Shown in pieces: positions 12,027-23,577 of a DNA stretch of 64,000 nt. Source of the stretch: Prunus persica (taxonomy: Eukaryota > Streptophyta > Magnoliopsida > Rosales > Rosaceae); the NCBI RefSeq assembly GCF_000346465.2, contig NC_034014.1, positions 26,359,600 to 26,423,599 on the forward strand. Reading direction: 5' to 3'. The notes below the pieces were generated by a model that did not search any database, was not told where the DNA came from, and worked only from the letters and a program-made list of their open reading frames with translations. The position numbers and the translations under genes were made by a program. Each line of letters starts with the position of its first letter. Positions within the stretch are counted from its first letter, which is position 1.

Positions 12027-13560
12027 TGTTGAATGCTTATTAGAAGTTGGCTGGCACACTGAAGCTACTACATGTAGCCTGCATATTTATAGCTGCCCCA
12101 AGTTCAACTGTACCACCCACTACAGCACCAAGCCGTTTCTCTGCAATAAATTTTAGTGTGGCCACTGACCATAATGCCCTGTTTAACCTTGAGCATGAAA
12201 GTGACAGTAAACTGAATCACTTCAAGTTCTTCTCATTTTAGCAAATTGTGTTGAGAGATGCTCTTAAATTCATTTGTTTTGAGTTGAAAATTGGAGGGTG
12301 ATAATTATACCGAATCTTGGGATCAGCAGAAATTGCTTGTTTGCTTACTGTACCCAGTTGTTGTTTTCTGCACTATCATTTATTCATTTGACTTATCCAA
12401 CTATATATTTATAGAATGAACTCATGTATTTTGTATGCATACACATGAATGAATATTGCATTATTTAGATAATTAGCAACTCAAACAAGAAAAATTAGTG
12501 TGTATTAAACCAAATATAGCCTCTCTCAATGGCTCAAGCTGATCGAATAATTTTTTTTATTAGGTAGGTGATTTCTAACTCCTAAGAGATCATAAATCCG
12601 GAAAATCCCTCCCTGTTGAACACAGACAACAATGGGAGTGGAAAATCAGTCATTCAAATCGTTGCATCAATAAAATGCGTTTCGAGTCAGCTTGAGCCAA
12701 CAATGGGAGTGGAAATCTCTCCCTGTTGAACAAGACAACAATCGTTGCAGCAAGGCATATCTTTATAGATTAAGCAGAAAAATATACTTGTATATCTTGG
12801 TCCTTGGAGACATAAGTGAGTTCAAAACGTTTTAGAAGTTGCAGGGTACCTAGAGAATTACTATATTCATAAACTAATTATGGCCTTACAGAGTAAGATT
12901 TGGTGTTTTTTTTCAATTATTCTCATGAGATCCAGTCCCCAGTAAAATATGATTAAAACTTTCAGAACCTTCTTTAAGATTTAGTTTTATGTCAGTCTTT
13001 TACTGTTTTTTCTTGGATTGTTTCATGCCTTCTGCATTTTACTAAGAGATCGTATAGCTCCATAGAAGAAAGTTTTTATGGGTAGAACCATTGTGTCATA
13101 TTCATTTTTTAATCAATGAAATTATTATCTGATTGGTGCACCTTCTATCGAATTAAGTGGCTTTTTGAAGGATAGGCATGGACCTGAAAGCTACAAGCTT
13201 CACAAGAAAAATATAGAAAATTAGATTGTCATCCTTAATAAATATGGTAAGACAGATAGATAGATTGTTATGTAATTTACTGCCATTGCATCACAAAGCT
13301 GTCGTTTTGACAATTAATTTTCTAGAATTTTAATGCATTTGCAATTGATCCACCAATAACCCAGAAAAACAAATATTACCACCACCAAGTAATCTCATTT
13401 CCTATACTCGAACATGTGTGCTATTCTGAATGTTAATAGAAATCACTAAATCAGGTAAGCAACCTGAGAAACTAGTTTTCTGTGGCAACCATGAAGCTTT
13501 TTATCAGCCGGCGATCGATCTTTTATGCTTGTGGTAAGTGCAGCATGTGTGTGTCACTGT
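12027..13560. other. Intergenic between GILT-1 and GILT-2
   Basis: Contains the GILT-1 promoter. A locally repeated module at 12605-12660 and 12696-12745 shares TCCCTGTTGAACA, GACAACAAT and AACAATGGGAGTGGAAA. The block GTTGCATCAATAAAATGCG at 12661 recurs nearly unchanged at 15324, upstream of GILT-2, consistent with descent from a duplicated unit. No coding exon is seen. Confidence 0.55.
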
Positions 13561-14893
13561 CTACTCTGTCTTTTGCTTCAAATGCACAGATTGGCAGGCC
13601 AAGGGTACTTTGTTACCTTTGTAAGCCTTGCATACATAGGCGGCAAAATTTTCATAATCCTGCATTAAGGCTAAAAAATGTTGAGAGTCATATAGTCCTG
13701 CATCAAAGCAAAAAAAAAAAAAAAAAAAAAAAACGGAGAGAGAGAGAGAGAGAGATGACCAACATTTCCAATTGGTTGGTTGTTCAGAACCAGCCATGGT
13801 AAAAACTTAAGAGGCGGATTGAGGTGCATGGTTTCATTAGCATATTTTTGTTCAATCTGCATACCAGTTAAAACCCTAATCAGTTAATTATTATGCTGAT
13901 CAGTTACTACTATTAGTTTACTAAATCAAAATGACCTTTGTTCCATTTCCACTTTTGTAGCAATCCAAGATGGGTTTTGAAGGCAACCCCAACGAACTGA
14001 AACAAGTTTGCCATTCCTTCTGCCTTCCCTCAATGGCCAGAAATTCTATGCAGTAAATCAAAGCAAAATACTTGTTCTGCATCACAAATTCATTTGGGGG
14101 TTTAAGATAATGCAGAGATTTAAATATATTTACCAGCTTAAAGGCCAAAAATAGCACAGCCTCAGCCAACTTAACTACATTAATTAATATAAATATACAT
14201 TACGCTCCAACATTATGTTATATCTAATTTTGCAGCAAATAGATTGTGTGGGAAGAGAGGGGTCTCACCACATCATGCAAAACATTGATGGCGCATGCTT
14301 CCACAGAATTTAGCCTGCACTCATCTGGGCCATGCTGTATAATTTTACAAAATTTAATCATCAAGCAATTAAACATCTCACCGTAATTTTGAAGATTATA
14401 GAAAAATAAAATGCATATAACAGTGAGGCTTTAGACTGTCGGTTGTGCATGCAAGTTGTCACAAGATAGAATGTGACTCTCATAAACAAAAACCTGTTTG
14501 GTTGCTGAGATTTGATGGAAAAGAAAAGGAACCAAAATATGGGCAAGTTTAATTCATGCAAACAAACTGCAAAACCAATTAAAAAGGTAAAGTTAGAGAT
14601 GGGACCTGACAAACAGTGGAGTTCTTAGATGAGTTGGTAGATGCCTTTCCCCAAGGAACCAGTCTGAGATTGAGAATGGTGATGAGATTGTTATCAAATA
14701 TTTGAGCAAGATTTTTGACGATGAAAGTAGCACAAAATGGGCATAGAGTTTCATAGTAAACTGAGAGAGTAACTTTCTGAGCTTCAATCCTAGAAACTCC
14801 AAATCTGCCATTTTCTACAGCATCAGATGAAAATGTGGTCAAGAAAATAGAACAGGCAATGAGAGAAGTGAAGAACAGATGAGCAGAAGCCAT
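13561..14893 (-). CDS. GILT: GILT-type thiol reductase, copy 2
   Basis: Exons (minus): 14893-14606, 14334-14269, 14076-13936, 13856-13764, 13659-13561; 687 nt, 228 residues. Signal peptide MASAHLFFTSLIACSIFLTTFS. Active site CPFC (Cys51/Cys54) in YYETLCPFC, with Tyr replaced by Phe relative to the other copies. Signature CQ-HGPDECRLNSVEAC. Exons 2 (66 nt) and 4 (93 nt) are the same length as in the other copies. The C-terminus is shorter, ending near LKQKTE. Intron 4 is only 104 nt. On the sense strand it carries a CT microsatellite and a 24-base T run before a duplicated acceptor. The distal acceptor (13659) restores DYENFAAYVCKAYKG. The proximal one (13697) gives an early stop. ATG 14893 is preferred because the signal peptide starts there. 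Confidence 0.92.
13707..13756. repeat. A24 run plus (GA)n microsatellite inside GILT-2 intron 4
   Basis: On the plus strand there is an A run at 13710-13733 followed by GGAGAG repeats to about 13756. On the sense strand of GILT-2 this makes a CT tract and then a T run directly upstream of the splice acceptor. Confidence 0.9.
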
Positions 14894-15514
14894 TGTTGAG
14901 TTAGAGATTTGAGAGCCTGCTATGTGCAGAGGCTTCATAGCAGAGCAGTGTGTCTTCCTTTATGTTAGTTGGCTTCAAATCCAACCCAACACGTGAATAA
15001 ATTTTCAATTTATTATAAACTATTTTGTAGCTGTCCCTTTCAATGTAATTTGCAAAAATGATTGTGAACTCTATTTCCTTTTAAGTCTTTAATTGTGTTT
15101 GTCTTGAATAATTTTGGCAAAAGTCATCCAAGCTTTTGTAACTCTTAAGCCTTATCAGAGGTAAATTTCTCTCACAAACTTCAACTTTAGTGAACCAGTA
15201 AAAGAACTATTTTGCAAGCACAACCACCCACTGCTGTCAGGTTTGCCATCACTTGGTCACCTCCATCATAAATTCATAATGCTGGCATGAAATGACGAGA
15301 ACATTTAACGACTTAACATAACAGTTGCATCAATAAAACGCTGCGCATTGAACCTTCTCTGGTGTTTACAAATTACATCAGAGTAGGATATATACTAAAT
15401 TCTGAGACATGGGATTTGCCAATCTGAGCACTATTAAGTTACAAACTCGCTTCATTCAACTATATCAGATCAACATTATTAGTGAAGCAGCAGCCATGAA
15501 AGCTTTGCCTCATC
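14894..15514. other. Intergenic between GILT-2 and GILT-3
   Basis: Promoter side of GILT-2 and 3' side of GILT-3. It holds the GTTGCATCAATAAAACG block at 15324, shared with the GILT-1 upstream region. Confidence 0.5.
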
Positions 15515-16842
15515 TTAAACCTTTCTGTGCTGGTGCTTCTGATAATGAGAAGAGTTTCTTCCTTCGCTTGCACGACAAACTTGAGGAACCGGTTTTTCTT
15601 TCCCCGTTGATTCAATTGTAAAACGGACTGATCTGCAAGCTTCCGGAGGTTGGCCTTTGTAAGCCTTGCATATATAGGCCATAAAATTTTCATAATCCTA
15701 CATAGAGGAAATTGTTAATGAGGTGACAAAAGAGAAACAAAAATTAAGAGATGAGATCCCAAAGGAAATTAATAAGTTGACAAACCTCTTGAAGTGGTTG
15801 ATTGTTCACAAGAACCCATGGCACAAATCTAAGTGGGGGTTTAAGCTGAGCAGTTTCCCTACCATATTTTCCTTCAATCTATGTATGCAATATATCACAC
15901 CCAAATTTCCAATCCATGAAACTTTCAATTCTGAAATAATGAAGCAGTTTTTATATATATGAACAGAAGTGAACTGACCACATTGCCATTTCCACTGTTG
16001 TAGCAATCGATAGGGGTAGTGCCTAATCTAGACATTTCAAAACAATTGGCCCATGCACTGTGTCTGCCCTGCAAGCTAAGGCGCTCAACGCAGTGGATGA
16101 ATGCAAAATGCCGGTTCTGCATTAGAATTTTCTTCAACATATTAGATCAAACACTGATTGTTTTAGGGTCATTTACATGTTTTGAACTACATTGATCATT
16201 TAGGTTTTGACCTATGAGTTAAATATGCTTCTTTCTTTTGGGGCATTGAGGAGGAGCTTACCACATCAGGATAGATGGAAATGGTGCAGGCGTCAATTGT
16301 GTTGAGCAAACATTCATCTGATCCATGCTGCAAAACCCAAAATAAAGATAATAATAACAAAACAAAAGATGGTAGCTGACTGGTTGTACAGGAAGACACC
16401 ATAATAACACTGGTCCACAAGAAAGTTAAGCCCCAGATACAGAAAAAGTATATGAAAAAATACCATGCGGCTAGAAACGACGTCGTTTGGGACATGTAAA
16501 GAGATAATGTTGTAATTGCTAGTTGGTAGCTAGAACGAGAGGAGGAAATGAAAAGGAAGAACAGAGCAATGGAGGGAGGGGGTTGTTTTTTACCTGGCAG
16601 CTGAAGGAGCCGTCGGAGTTGAGCCAAGCGTTGCCCCAGGGGACCAGCCTGAGGTTGATGATGGAGATGAGACCATTCTGGAAGAGCTTGACCAGATGGT
16701 TGACTATGAAATCTGCACAATATGGACACAGAGTTTCATAGTAGAGAGCTACTGAAACTTTCTCAGAAGCATTACAGTAAGATGGGATTATCAACAACAA
16801 CAACAGGAAGAAGAAGAATGTCAACAATTTTCTAAAACCCAT
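15515..16842 (-). CDS. GILT: GILT-type thiol reductase, copy 3
   Basis: Exons (minus): 16842-16594, 16327-16262, 16116-15979, 15878-15786, 15697-15515; 729 nt, 242 residues. The signal peptide has a strong hydrophobic core (LLTFFFFLLLLLIIP). Active site CPYC is at Cys39/Cys42 in YYETLCPYC. Signature CQ-HGSDECLLNTIDAC. Exon 3 includes the conserved HFAFIHCVERL, and exon 4 the PPLRFVPWVLVNNQPL motif. Exon 5 starts DYENFMAYICKAYKG and has a basic, His-rich tail that differs from the other copies. Intron phases and exon 2 and 4 sizes match copies 1 and 2, which is direct evidence of tandem duplication. It is first in transcription order and divergent from TIC56. Confidence 0.93.
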
Positions 16843-17854
16843 TTGACTGCTTCAAACTAAACCAAACTACTTCTCTGCTCTGCATTAGTGCAAGAATAAT
16901 TCTTGCATTTCAATGCCCATTCATTTGCTCTTAAAGCTGTATATATAAAATCTACAATATACTTACAAGTAAATGTTTCCTTTTAAATTTTGTGGATAAG
17001 TGATCTTCAATTGGGGCAGTTGGTTGGGTGGCCTTTCTTTATCAGTGTGTACAGTGTCGGAGGGGAACTTTTTGCATTTTCTATTTTACTTTAATGTCAC
17101 GGCTACGTGGAGAATTTGTTGTCACGGTTCACATTCACAATGTGAGTTCCAATGCCCAAATGATTTCCAGAGTTACAGGCTTACTCCTAATTTTGCACTT
17201 ACTGAGTGTAAGCGGTGGCTAAGCCAAGAAAGGAAAAAGAAAAAACTGTGTAGGTCCTTGAGCAACAAAAAAGTGGAGATGATATGTAAGGGCTATACCC
17301 TACACTTGGGGAGGGGACCAAGATGCACTATTTTCTTTATGGGGCTACAGAAACACCATCAACAATGGACCAAGCCTTTCCTTCAAAAAGAAAAAAATGG
17401 TAATAACATGAGAGAGAAGAAGTTTTAGGGTATTTTAAGATGTGAGTTAGGCCAATTGATTGAGATAGTGTGTCTGCCCCTTGCACGATCCTCCTTCCCG
17501 TACACATTAGAGTGATAATACGAGGGAGGGATGTTCAATGTTGTGATAAAGAAAAAAAAACACAGAATGTGTTATAGAAAAATAATAATAAAATAAATAA
17601 ATAAAAACAAGAATGTGATTTGATAGAATTTGATTCAAAGAATTATTAGGGCCCGAAAATTAGTCATTAGATTTAGCCCAGGATCAAACTTCTCAGGCCA
17701 AGCCCAAACTTGAATTACATCCACTTTCAGCAGTCAAGGCTCAAAACCCCTCTCTTTCTCCGTCCCTCTCATCTCCTCCATTTTCAACCTCTGTGTGAAC
17801 AATAAAACCCAAAAATCTCAAATTTAGAGGTTTCCCAAATTCACACTTCCTCCA
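16843..17854. other. Divergent intergenic region GILT-3 / TIC56
   Basis: About 1 kb shared upstream region. It contains several short AT runs and no convincing coding exon. The stretch near 17760-17854 is CT-rich and probably the TIC56 leader. Confidence 0.5.
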
Positions 17855-20473
17855 ATGGCCTCCATCAACTTCAACCCCTTCGAAAGCTGGTTCAAGAAAC
17901 CGCCAAACCCACTCCCGCCTATCAACCTCCTCTCACTCACAGACTCATTTTTCCACAGAGCCACCCAAACAACAACCTCTCCCAATTTCTCTGCACTCAG
18001 TCTCTCAAACCTCTTCAAGGGCCCTCCAAAACCCGACCCGAAAACCCCATCCGAACCCGAGAAACCGGGACCCTACACCGAGATGCTGGAGCAGTACTTC
18101 TGGGAATGCGAGAACGCACCAGATTACAGGCACGCCCCAGAAGTCGATAAGATACTGAGCGAAGACCCAATATTCGAAAAGAAAGAGAACCCAACTGAGG
18201 AGGAGCTCAGAGAGAACGAGAAGTTCTGGAAGGAGTTCAGGGAGAGCCCAGTTGTGCAGTTCTTGGCTCGAGCTGAGCAGATTGCCGAGAAGATCAACGA
18301 GATGGAGCTCAAAGAGAATGACAGGCCGTACAGGGATGAAGATAAGAAACTGTGGCAGGCTGTGCCGAATGTTATTGGGCCGGACGGAAGACCCATGCCC
18401 AGGAAGGCCATAAAGACGAGGGAAGAGTCTGATGACAAGTTCTGGGATTTTACAAGGCAGTTCTTTTTTGGGCTTTGGGGGTTCCGCCAGAGGCCTTACC
18501 CGCCCGCCCGGCCTATCGATGTTGCTCAAGCAGTTGGGTATAAGAAGCTTGAGAAGCGCTACTATGACTGTAAGTTTGTGTGATTAAAGCTTTGTGGTTA
18601 AAAAGCATGAACCTTTGAAGCATGTGTGTTTTTAGTTTGGTTTAGCTGTATAGTCTAGTGAGTTTATGAAAATGACTTTCTGGTCTTGCTTAAACCTTCT
18701 GATTGTTTAATTGTTAGCTTTTGGAATTGGCTAATTGTATTTTAATCACAACTCATTTGCTTCTAATTAAGTGCTGCTGTTTTCATTCACTTACTACTGA
18801 GATTCTTTGTGGTTTGACGTGTGTTGAAGTAATACATCATACTTCTATTGTTTTGTTAACCACTGATTCTTCTACTCAAACTCCTTACTGACATTCTGCA
18901 TGTGTATTGGACAGGATGCATTGTGTGATGTTTGTTTGATTGTTATTCTGCATGTATTGTTCATAATATTGATGTTATATGGTTTTTATAGTTATCATGA
19001 GAAGTGGTGGATGGTACTATAAGGACCGGTTGGGCCGAACAAGAGGTCCATTGGAGCTTATAACTCTTAAAACGGCTTGGGGTGCTGGGATTATTGACAA
19101 AGATACATTCATTTGGGGTGAGGACATGGATGAATGGGTTCCTATTCACATGGTTTATGGGTTGGAACCTGCTATTGCCACTTGGGAAGGTCTGCTTGTT
19201 TCCTTTTTCTCCCAACATCCATTTTGTATAATTTAAAATTTTTATGACTGATAGTAGTGTAATAATCTAATTCTGTGTTTTCAACAAATTGATTCTTGGC
19301 TTGCTGATCTTCAGTTAGACTTGGGGCTGCTGCAACTGCTTTTATTCACAAACTACAAAAAGGAATTCCTCCTTGGGTTCCACTCAAGGGACATGAGAAA
19401 AAAACCTATAAGCAGCTACAAGAGGAGGCTATAGAAAGCAAGAGACGAGACTTAGCAGTACTTGAAGCTAACGATGGTGTTTGGCCAGGCGTTAGAATTC
19501 CGAGTCATGCTCTATTTCTTTGGGCTAGTGGCTCTGAACTGACAACAATTTTGGAAGAGGATCACATGCCGAACAAGTACATTCCAAAAGATCTTAGGTA
19601 TGCAGTAGCAGTAGCAGTAGCATTTGGTGACTGATGTCTTGCAATGTAAAATCATAAGTAAATTTTCTCGTCTCTATCTAAGTATCGTCTGTTTGTGAGC
19701 AGAATTGAATTGTCTAAAGCTATCCCTGGGTTAAGGCCATGGGAGGTTCTAAGTGTGGAACAAGCAATGGATCAGATAACATACGAGGGAGAGTGGTACC
19801 GCGAACCTCTTGGCACCTACACGACAGGTCCTCCATACATTCGACATTGGAATATGGATGTCAAGGTACAGAATTCCTTCTTAAATCAGTTGTGGGTAAA
19901 TCGTTAGTTTCCTTGAGTTCAATGATTATGTTCAACTTCAACTAACAATTGTTAAACTAAAGATCACGCACTATCAATTTGAAAGAAAAACCTTATTGCC
20001 TGTTGCTAACTAAATTGGTTGTGTTATGTAAGTTTTCTTTATTTTTTAGAATTTTGAATCCTGGTTTTTGTAACTGGAGTATTTCTCTAATAAACTTCCA
20101 TCAGTCAATCACCCAAGGAAGCGAAACGGATATAATGTTTTGTGAAAATATGCTATGGGGATTTGTTTGCATATTAGTTCCTCAACCTCTTTGGACATTT
20201 TGCATAAAATTCCCATCTTTAGGGATGTGCATGTACTTCTATTAAAACCTTTCTCTGTGTGTTTGTGTGTGCTCGCAGAGACTCTATAGGATTTTTGCCA
20301 ACCTAAGCACCCGAGTCTACCTGAAAATGGAGAGAACAATTCCTGGTTTCGATAAAATAATGGAGAAAGTTCAAGCTGATGCTAATGCAAGGTATGCCAG
20401 ACGTAAGGCGAGAAGAGAGGCAGAGAAGAAAGCCGCGTTGGAAAGATCCTTGGGAGTTCAAAGTAATCCTTAA
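17855..20473 (+). CDS. TIC56: Protein TIC56, chloroplast inner-envelope translocon component
   Basis: TIC56 belongs to the 1-MDa TIC complex (with TIC214, TIC100 and TIC20) that imports proteins across the inner plastid envelope. Exons: 17855-18569, 18992-19189, 19315-19597, 19703-19865, 20279-20473; 1554 nt, 517 residues (Arabidopsis protein about 527). A Pro/Ser-rich N-terminus is followed by an acidic segment (PGPYTEMLEQYFWECENAPDY). A GYF-like domain starts near residue 244 (GGWYYKDRLGRTRGPL). A second GYF-like stretch is GEWYREPLGTYTTGPP in exon 4. The basic C-terminal helix contains ARYARRKARREAEKK. All junctions are GT-AG and in phase. From memory, the GILT-TIC56-ferritin order equals Arabidopsis At5g01580-At5g01600. 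Confidence 0.93.
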
Positions 20474-20777
20474 CTTCAAAAGCCCACCTTCACTTCATGG
20501 TGATAGCTTTGAGAATATACTCGTGAATGCATGGGAGGATGGTAAGGTTAGATATGAAAAGAGACTCTCTTCGTTTTGTGCTGCCAAAGTCCTCTTTCAC
20601 TCTGAGTCGATTGTACCTACAGCCATCTAGTTTCAATTTTGTAATAAACCCTGTATCAAATTTTTTTCTCTTTGTATCAAACCATTTTTAACATGGAAAG
20701 TATGTGATCTTTCTGTTAACTCAATGTCAAGTTAAGTGAATTGTCTATTTATCTATTTGCAATTGAAATTTGATTCG

Positions 20778-20825
20778 TAATTGAATATTTGGGTTGGGAG
20801 AACACTTAACCCAAATATTCAATTA
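20778..20825. repeat. Perfect inverted repeat (hairpin), 18-bp arms, 12-base loop
   Basis: Arms AATTGAATATTTGGGTT (20779-20795) and AACCCAAATATTCAATT (20808-20824) are exact reverse complements. One further T-A pair lies outside them. The loop GGGAGAACACTT is 12 bases. Confidence 0.9.
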
Positions 20826-21179
20826 TGCAAAAGGACCTCAACTTGGGGCAGACTGCAGCAATGGTGTTTTTCTTTTCTTTCTGCAATTTTCATAGGGGTT
20901 AACGCTTTGCAGAGTCTATGGCCTTCAACTTTGGTGCTCAAATCAAATCCGACAAGAAATGTTGCCCAACCGACCTTATTTGGGGATACGCCATGTAATG
21001 CAAATTGTGACACGTGGTTTCTCTGGATTGGCTTTTTTTTCAGTGAGACATCCTTTACGATGAACGTGTAACAAAACCATAGCTTGTCATGAAAAGACTC
21101 TGCTTTGGACGAGGACGCTTGTCCCCTTTACATAAGATGCGCCTGCTTTGCCCCATACCATGTAGCATCTGCGCAAAGG

Positions 21180-21183
<4 letters not shown>

Positions 21184-21225
<42 letters not shown>

Positions 21226-21293
21226 GTAAACCCTAAAGATCAGAAAGAGAGAGAGAGAGAGAGAGATAGATATTTGTAAACCCCAAAGATCAG

Positions 21294-21323
<30 letters not shown>
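21184..21323. repeat. Three (GA)n tracts separated by duplicated ATTTGTAAACCC spacer
   Basis: GA tracts at about 21184-21220, 21246-21267 and 21298-21323 alternate with two copies of a spacer that reads TTTGTAAACCCYAAAGATCAGAAA in outline. The last tract runs straight into the ATG at 21324. GA-rich leaders can bind plant BPC/GAGA factors, but that role is inference. Confidence 0.85.
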
Positions 21324-21329
<6 letters not shown>

Positions 21330-22107
21330 GATGTTATACCAGAATCTGAAAGCTTGTTGCTTCCATTGAATCTGAGCCCAAAAGGAGGTGGTGGAGCCAA
21401 AGCTGAAGAAGGCCATCAGGAAGCTAATGGAAGCGAAGGCAGGGAAACTGGAGGTGAAGACAGAGAAGTTGAAAAAGAGAAGGCAAGCATGAACGGAGGA
21501 GATGAAGGTAAAGATGAAGAGAAAGGAGGTGGGCTTATAACCCATCTCATGTCCATAGTGTCACCAAAGAACACTCCAAAAGCAGGGGAAGTGGCCAAAA
21601 GAAAAGTTGAGTTTGAGGTTGAAGATGATATAGGAAATGGGGGCTTTTCTGATAAGTCAAAGCCAGAGCAAGATGTGGCCTCTGGTAGTGAAAATAATGG
21701 TGGAGGGGTTATCTCAAATCTCATCTCCAACTTTTTTAATCAGGGTGATGGTGGTGGAAGAGGAGAGAATGATGAGGTGGACAAAGCAGAGAAAGTGATG
21801 AAGGATGTTGGAAATAAGAGAATGAAAATGGTAGAGGAGGAGAAAGGAAAGGTGGAGGGTGGTGGTGGAGGAGGAGGAGGCATCATTGACAACTTTGTCT
21901 CTCACTTGCCTACATCTCTTCCAGGTCAGCCCAAGCATTTTACTTTGACATTTTTATCTCTTTTTTGGAATATTATGGCTAATTTTTATGAGGTTTTGAA
22001 TGTAAATTGACAATATTATCACATGAACTCTATTCTAATTACCAGATGATGCAGCTCCCTCGACTGACGAAGCCTCCATTCTCATTACCTCAATAGTTCG
22101 AGACTAA
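21324..22107 (+). CDS. Unrecognised acidic glycine-rich plant protein with three GGGxI repeats
   Basis: Two exons, 21324-21924 and 22046-22107 (GT-AG, 663 nt, 220 residues). I do not recognise the family. The protein is acidic and low-complexity (Glu, Gly, Lys) with three similar modules: GGGLITHLMSIVSPK (about residue 68), GGGVISNLISNFFNQ (about 126) and GGGIIDNFVSHLPTS (about 186). The short second exon adds DDAAPSTDEASILITSIVRD. Each module has a Gly triplet followed by an amphipathic hydrophobic stretch, suggesting a repeated short helix in a disordered chain. There is no signal peptide or membrane segment. The ATG follows the GA tract directly. The ORF length and clean splice support a real gene. 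Function is unknown. Confidence 0.7.
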
Positions 22108-23577
22108 GCAGATGATATAATGTGCCTGCCAACTCTGCAAGTGGCTGGCTTTTTTTTTTTTTTTTTTTTTTCCTTCTTCTTCTTCCTTGTGTGTTTTCAC
22201 GTAAATTGTTGTTTTTAGTTTTCAGTTTGTATCAAAAGCTCTATTGGTACTTCTGTTAAAATCTCTATCGGTTTCTTCATTTTCACTTTGGCACATGTCG
22301 TGGGCAAAGCCCAAGTAGCCCCAATAGCATCATCATGAAGTAAGCCCAAAAGTTGAGATTTAACTACACTTGATTCAAATGGGCCCAATCCAAACTCTGC
22401 ATTTTTTGGGTTATTGACCCACAACAAAAAGTTTTTTATTTTTTCTTTTGGTTTTTTTTTGTGCCGAGTTTGGTTTGAGATTGGATGATGAATTATTTAT
22501 TGAGTGGCAGTGGGTGAGATGTCATGGAGTGCAGTTGAAGACCACAAAAACCAGAAGCTGTTGCATGGCACATGCTTCAGTCCCTCCACTACTAGCAGTG
22601 CCAAAAGGATTAAGTGACCAAAGAAAGCTATATGGCCTTTTGGACCCTTTGGTTACACATTTTACTCTCTTCTAAATATCTTCTTTTTAACTTTATAGCG
22701 CCAACAGAGTTTAGACCAATAAAAAAAAGTCTTATAGACTAGTAATTTTATATTTAAATTCTTATGACATCTTGATATAGTGTGTGTATACACGAGTGTG
22801 AGAAATTCCCCTTATCTTGTAATTTAAACTATCGCTTGTAATTATATAATATATAAAAAACCTTATGTTACATGGCATTTATTTACACAAAACTACCTAC
22901 TTATTAATCTTACAGATAACATCACCGTTGGACCAATTAAAAAGAAAAAAACAAGTGTAGAGGCACAAACTAGATGGCATTGATAGAAAATCCAACTAAC
23001 CGTTTGACTAGGGACCCATACACTACCTTCCTCCAATACGAGAAAAATGAGAATCTTGGGAACCAAGGATATGTGGGGAAAGCAAAAATCCAAAAGCAAC
23101 TCTCCTACTCATTGTCCCTTTCTTCCCAATAAAGATTTGTCATTTCCGCCATTAAATTATCAAATTTAGTTACTGTTACAGTTCACTATTCTTTGATCAA
23201 ATGGGATTTGCCCAAATTAAGTTTCTTAGAATCCCATCCACAAAATGTTTAAACGTAGCTTAGACTTTTACACCTACTTTCTCAATTTGGGTAAAATCCC
23301 ATCTGTTATACAAAATGGAACCAATACGTATTGCCAATTTTAGGCCTAGATCCTATATGGTTGATCAGATTGACATTGGAAGCAAAGTTCAATTGGGATG
23401 AAACTATAGGCCCTAGGTTTAAAATGTGTAATGGTCCAATCAGAGTGCAACAAAGTTCTCTGTCTTGATGAGTGTTTTTTAGTGCTATGTCTATATGCGT
23501 TTTGTTGTTTTGCCATGATATTATTAGTATTTTAGCCAGGGGAAGTTGGGACTAAACTGAAAATTCCAACATATAAA
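22108..23577. other. Intergenic, AT-rich
   Basis: Includes a T run at 22150-22171 in the 3' flank of the preceding gene. Otherwise only short unrelated frames; no feature I can support. Confidence 0.5.

Larger units (their letters stand above)
20474..21323. other. Intergenic: TIC56 3' flank, hairpin, GA-repeat leader of next gene
   Basis: Includes the TIC56 3' UTR, a near-perfect inverted repeat at 20778-20825 and, from 21184, the GA-rich leader of the following gene. Confidence 0.6.

Noticed and set aside
17000..17428. 142-codon open frame upstream of TIC56
   Set aside because: No recognisable domain and composition like random sequence; it lies in the shared promoter region.
18005..18529. 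Long antisense frames over TIC56 exon 1
   Set aside because: They are shadows of the real coding exon on the opposite strand.
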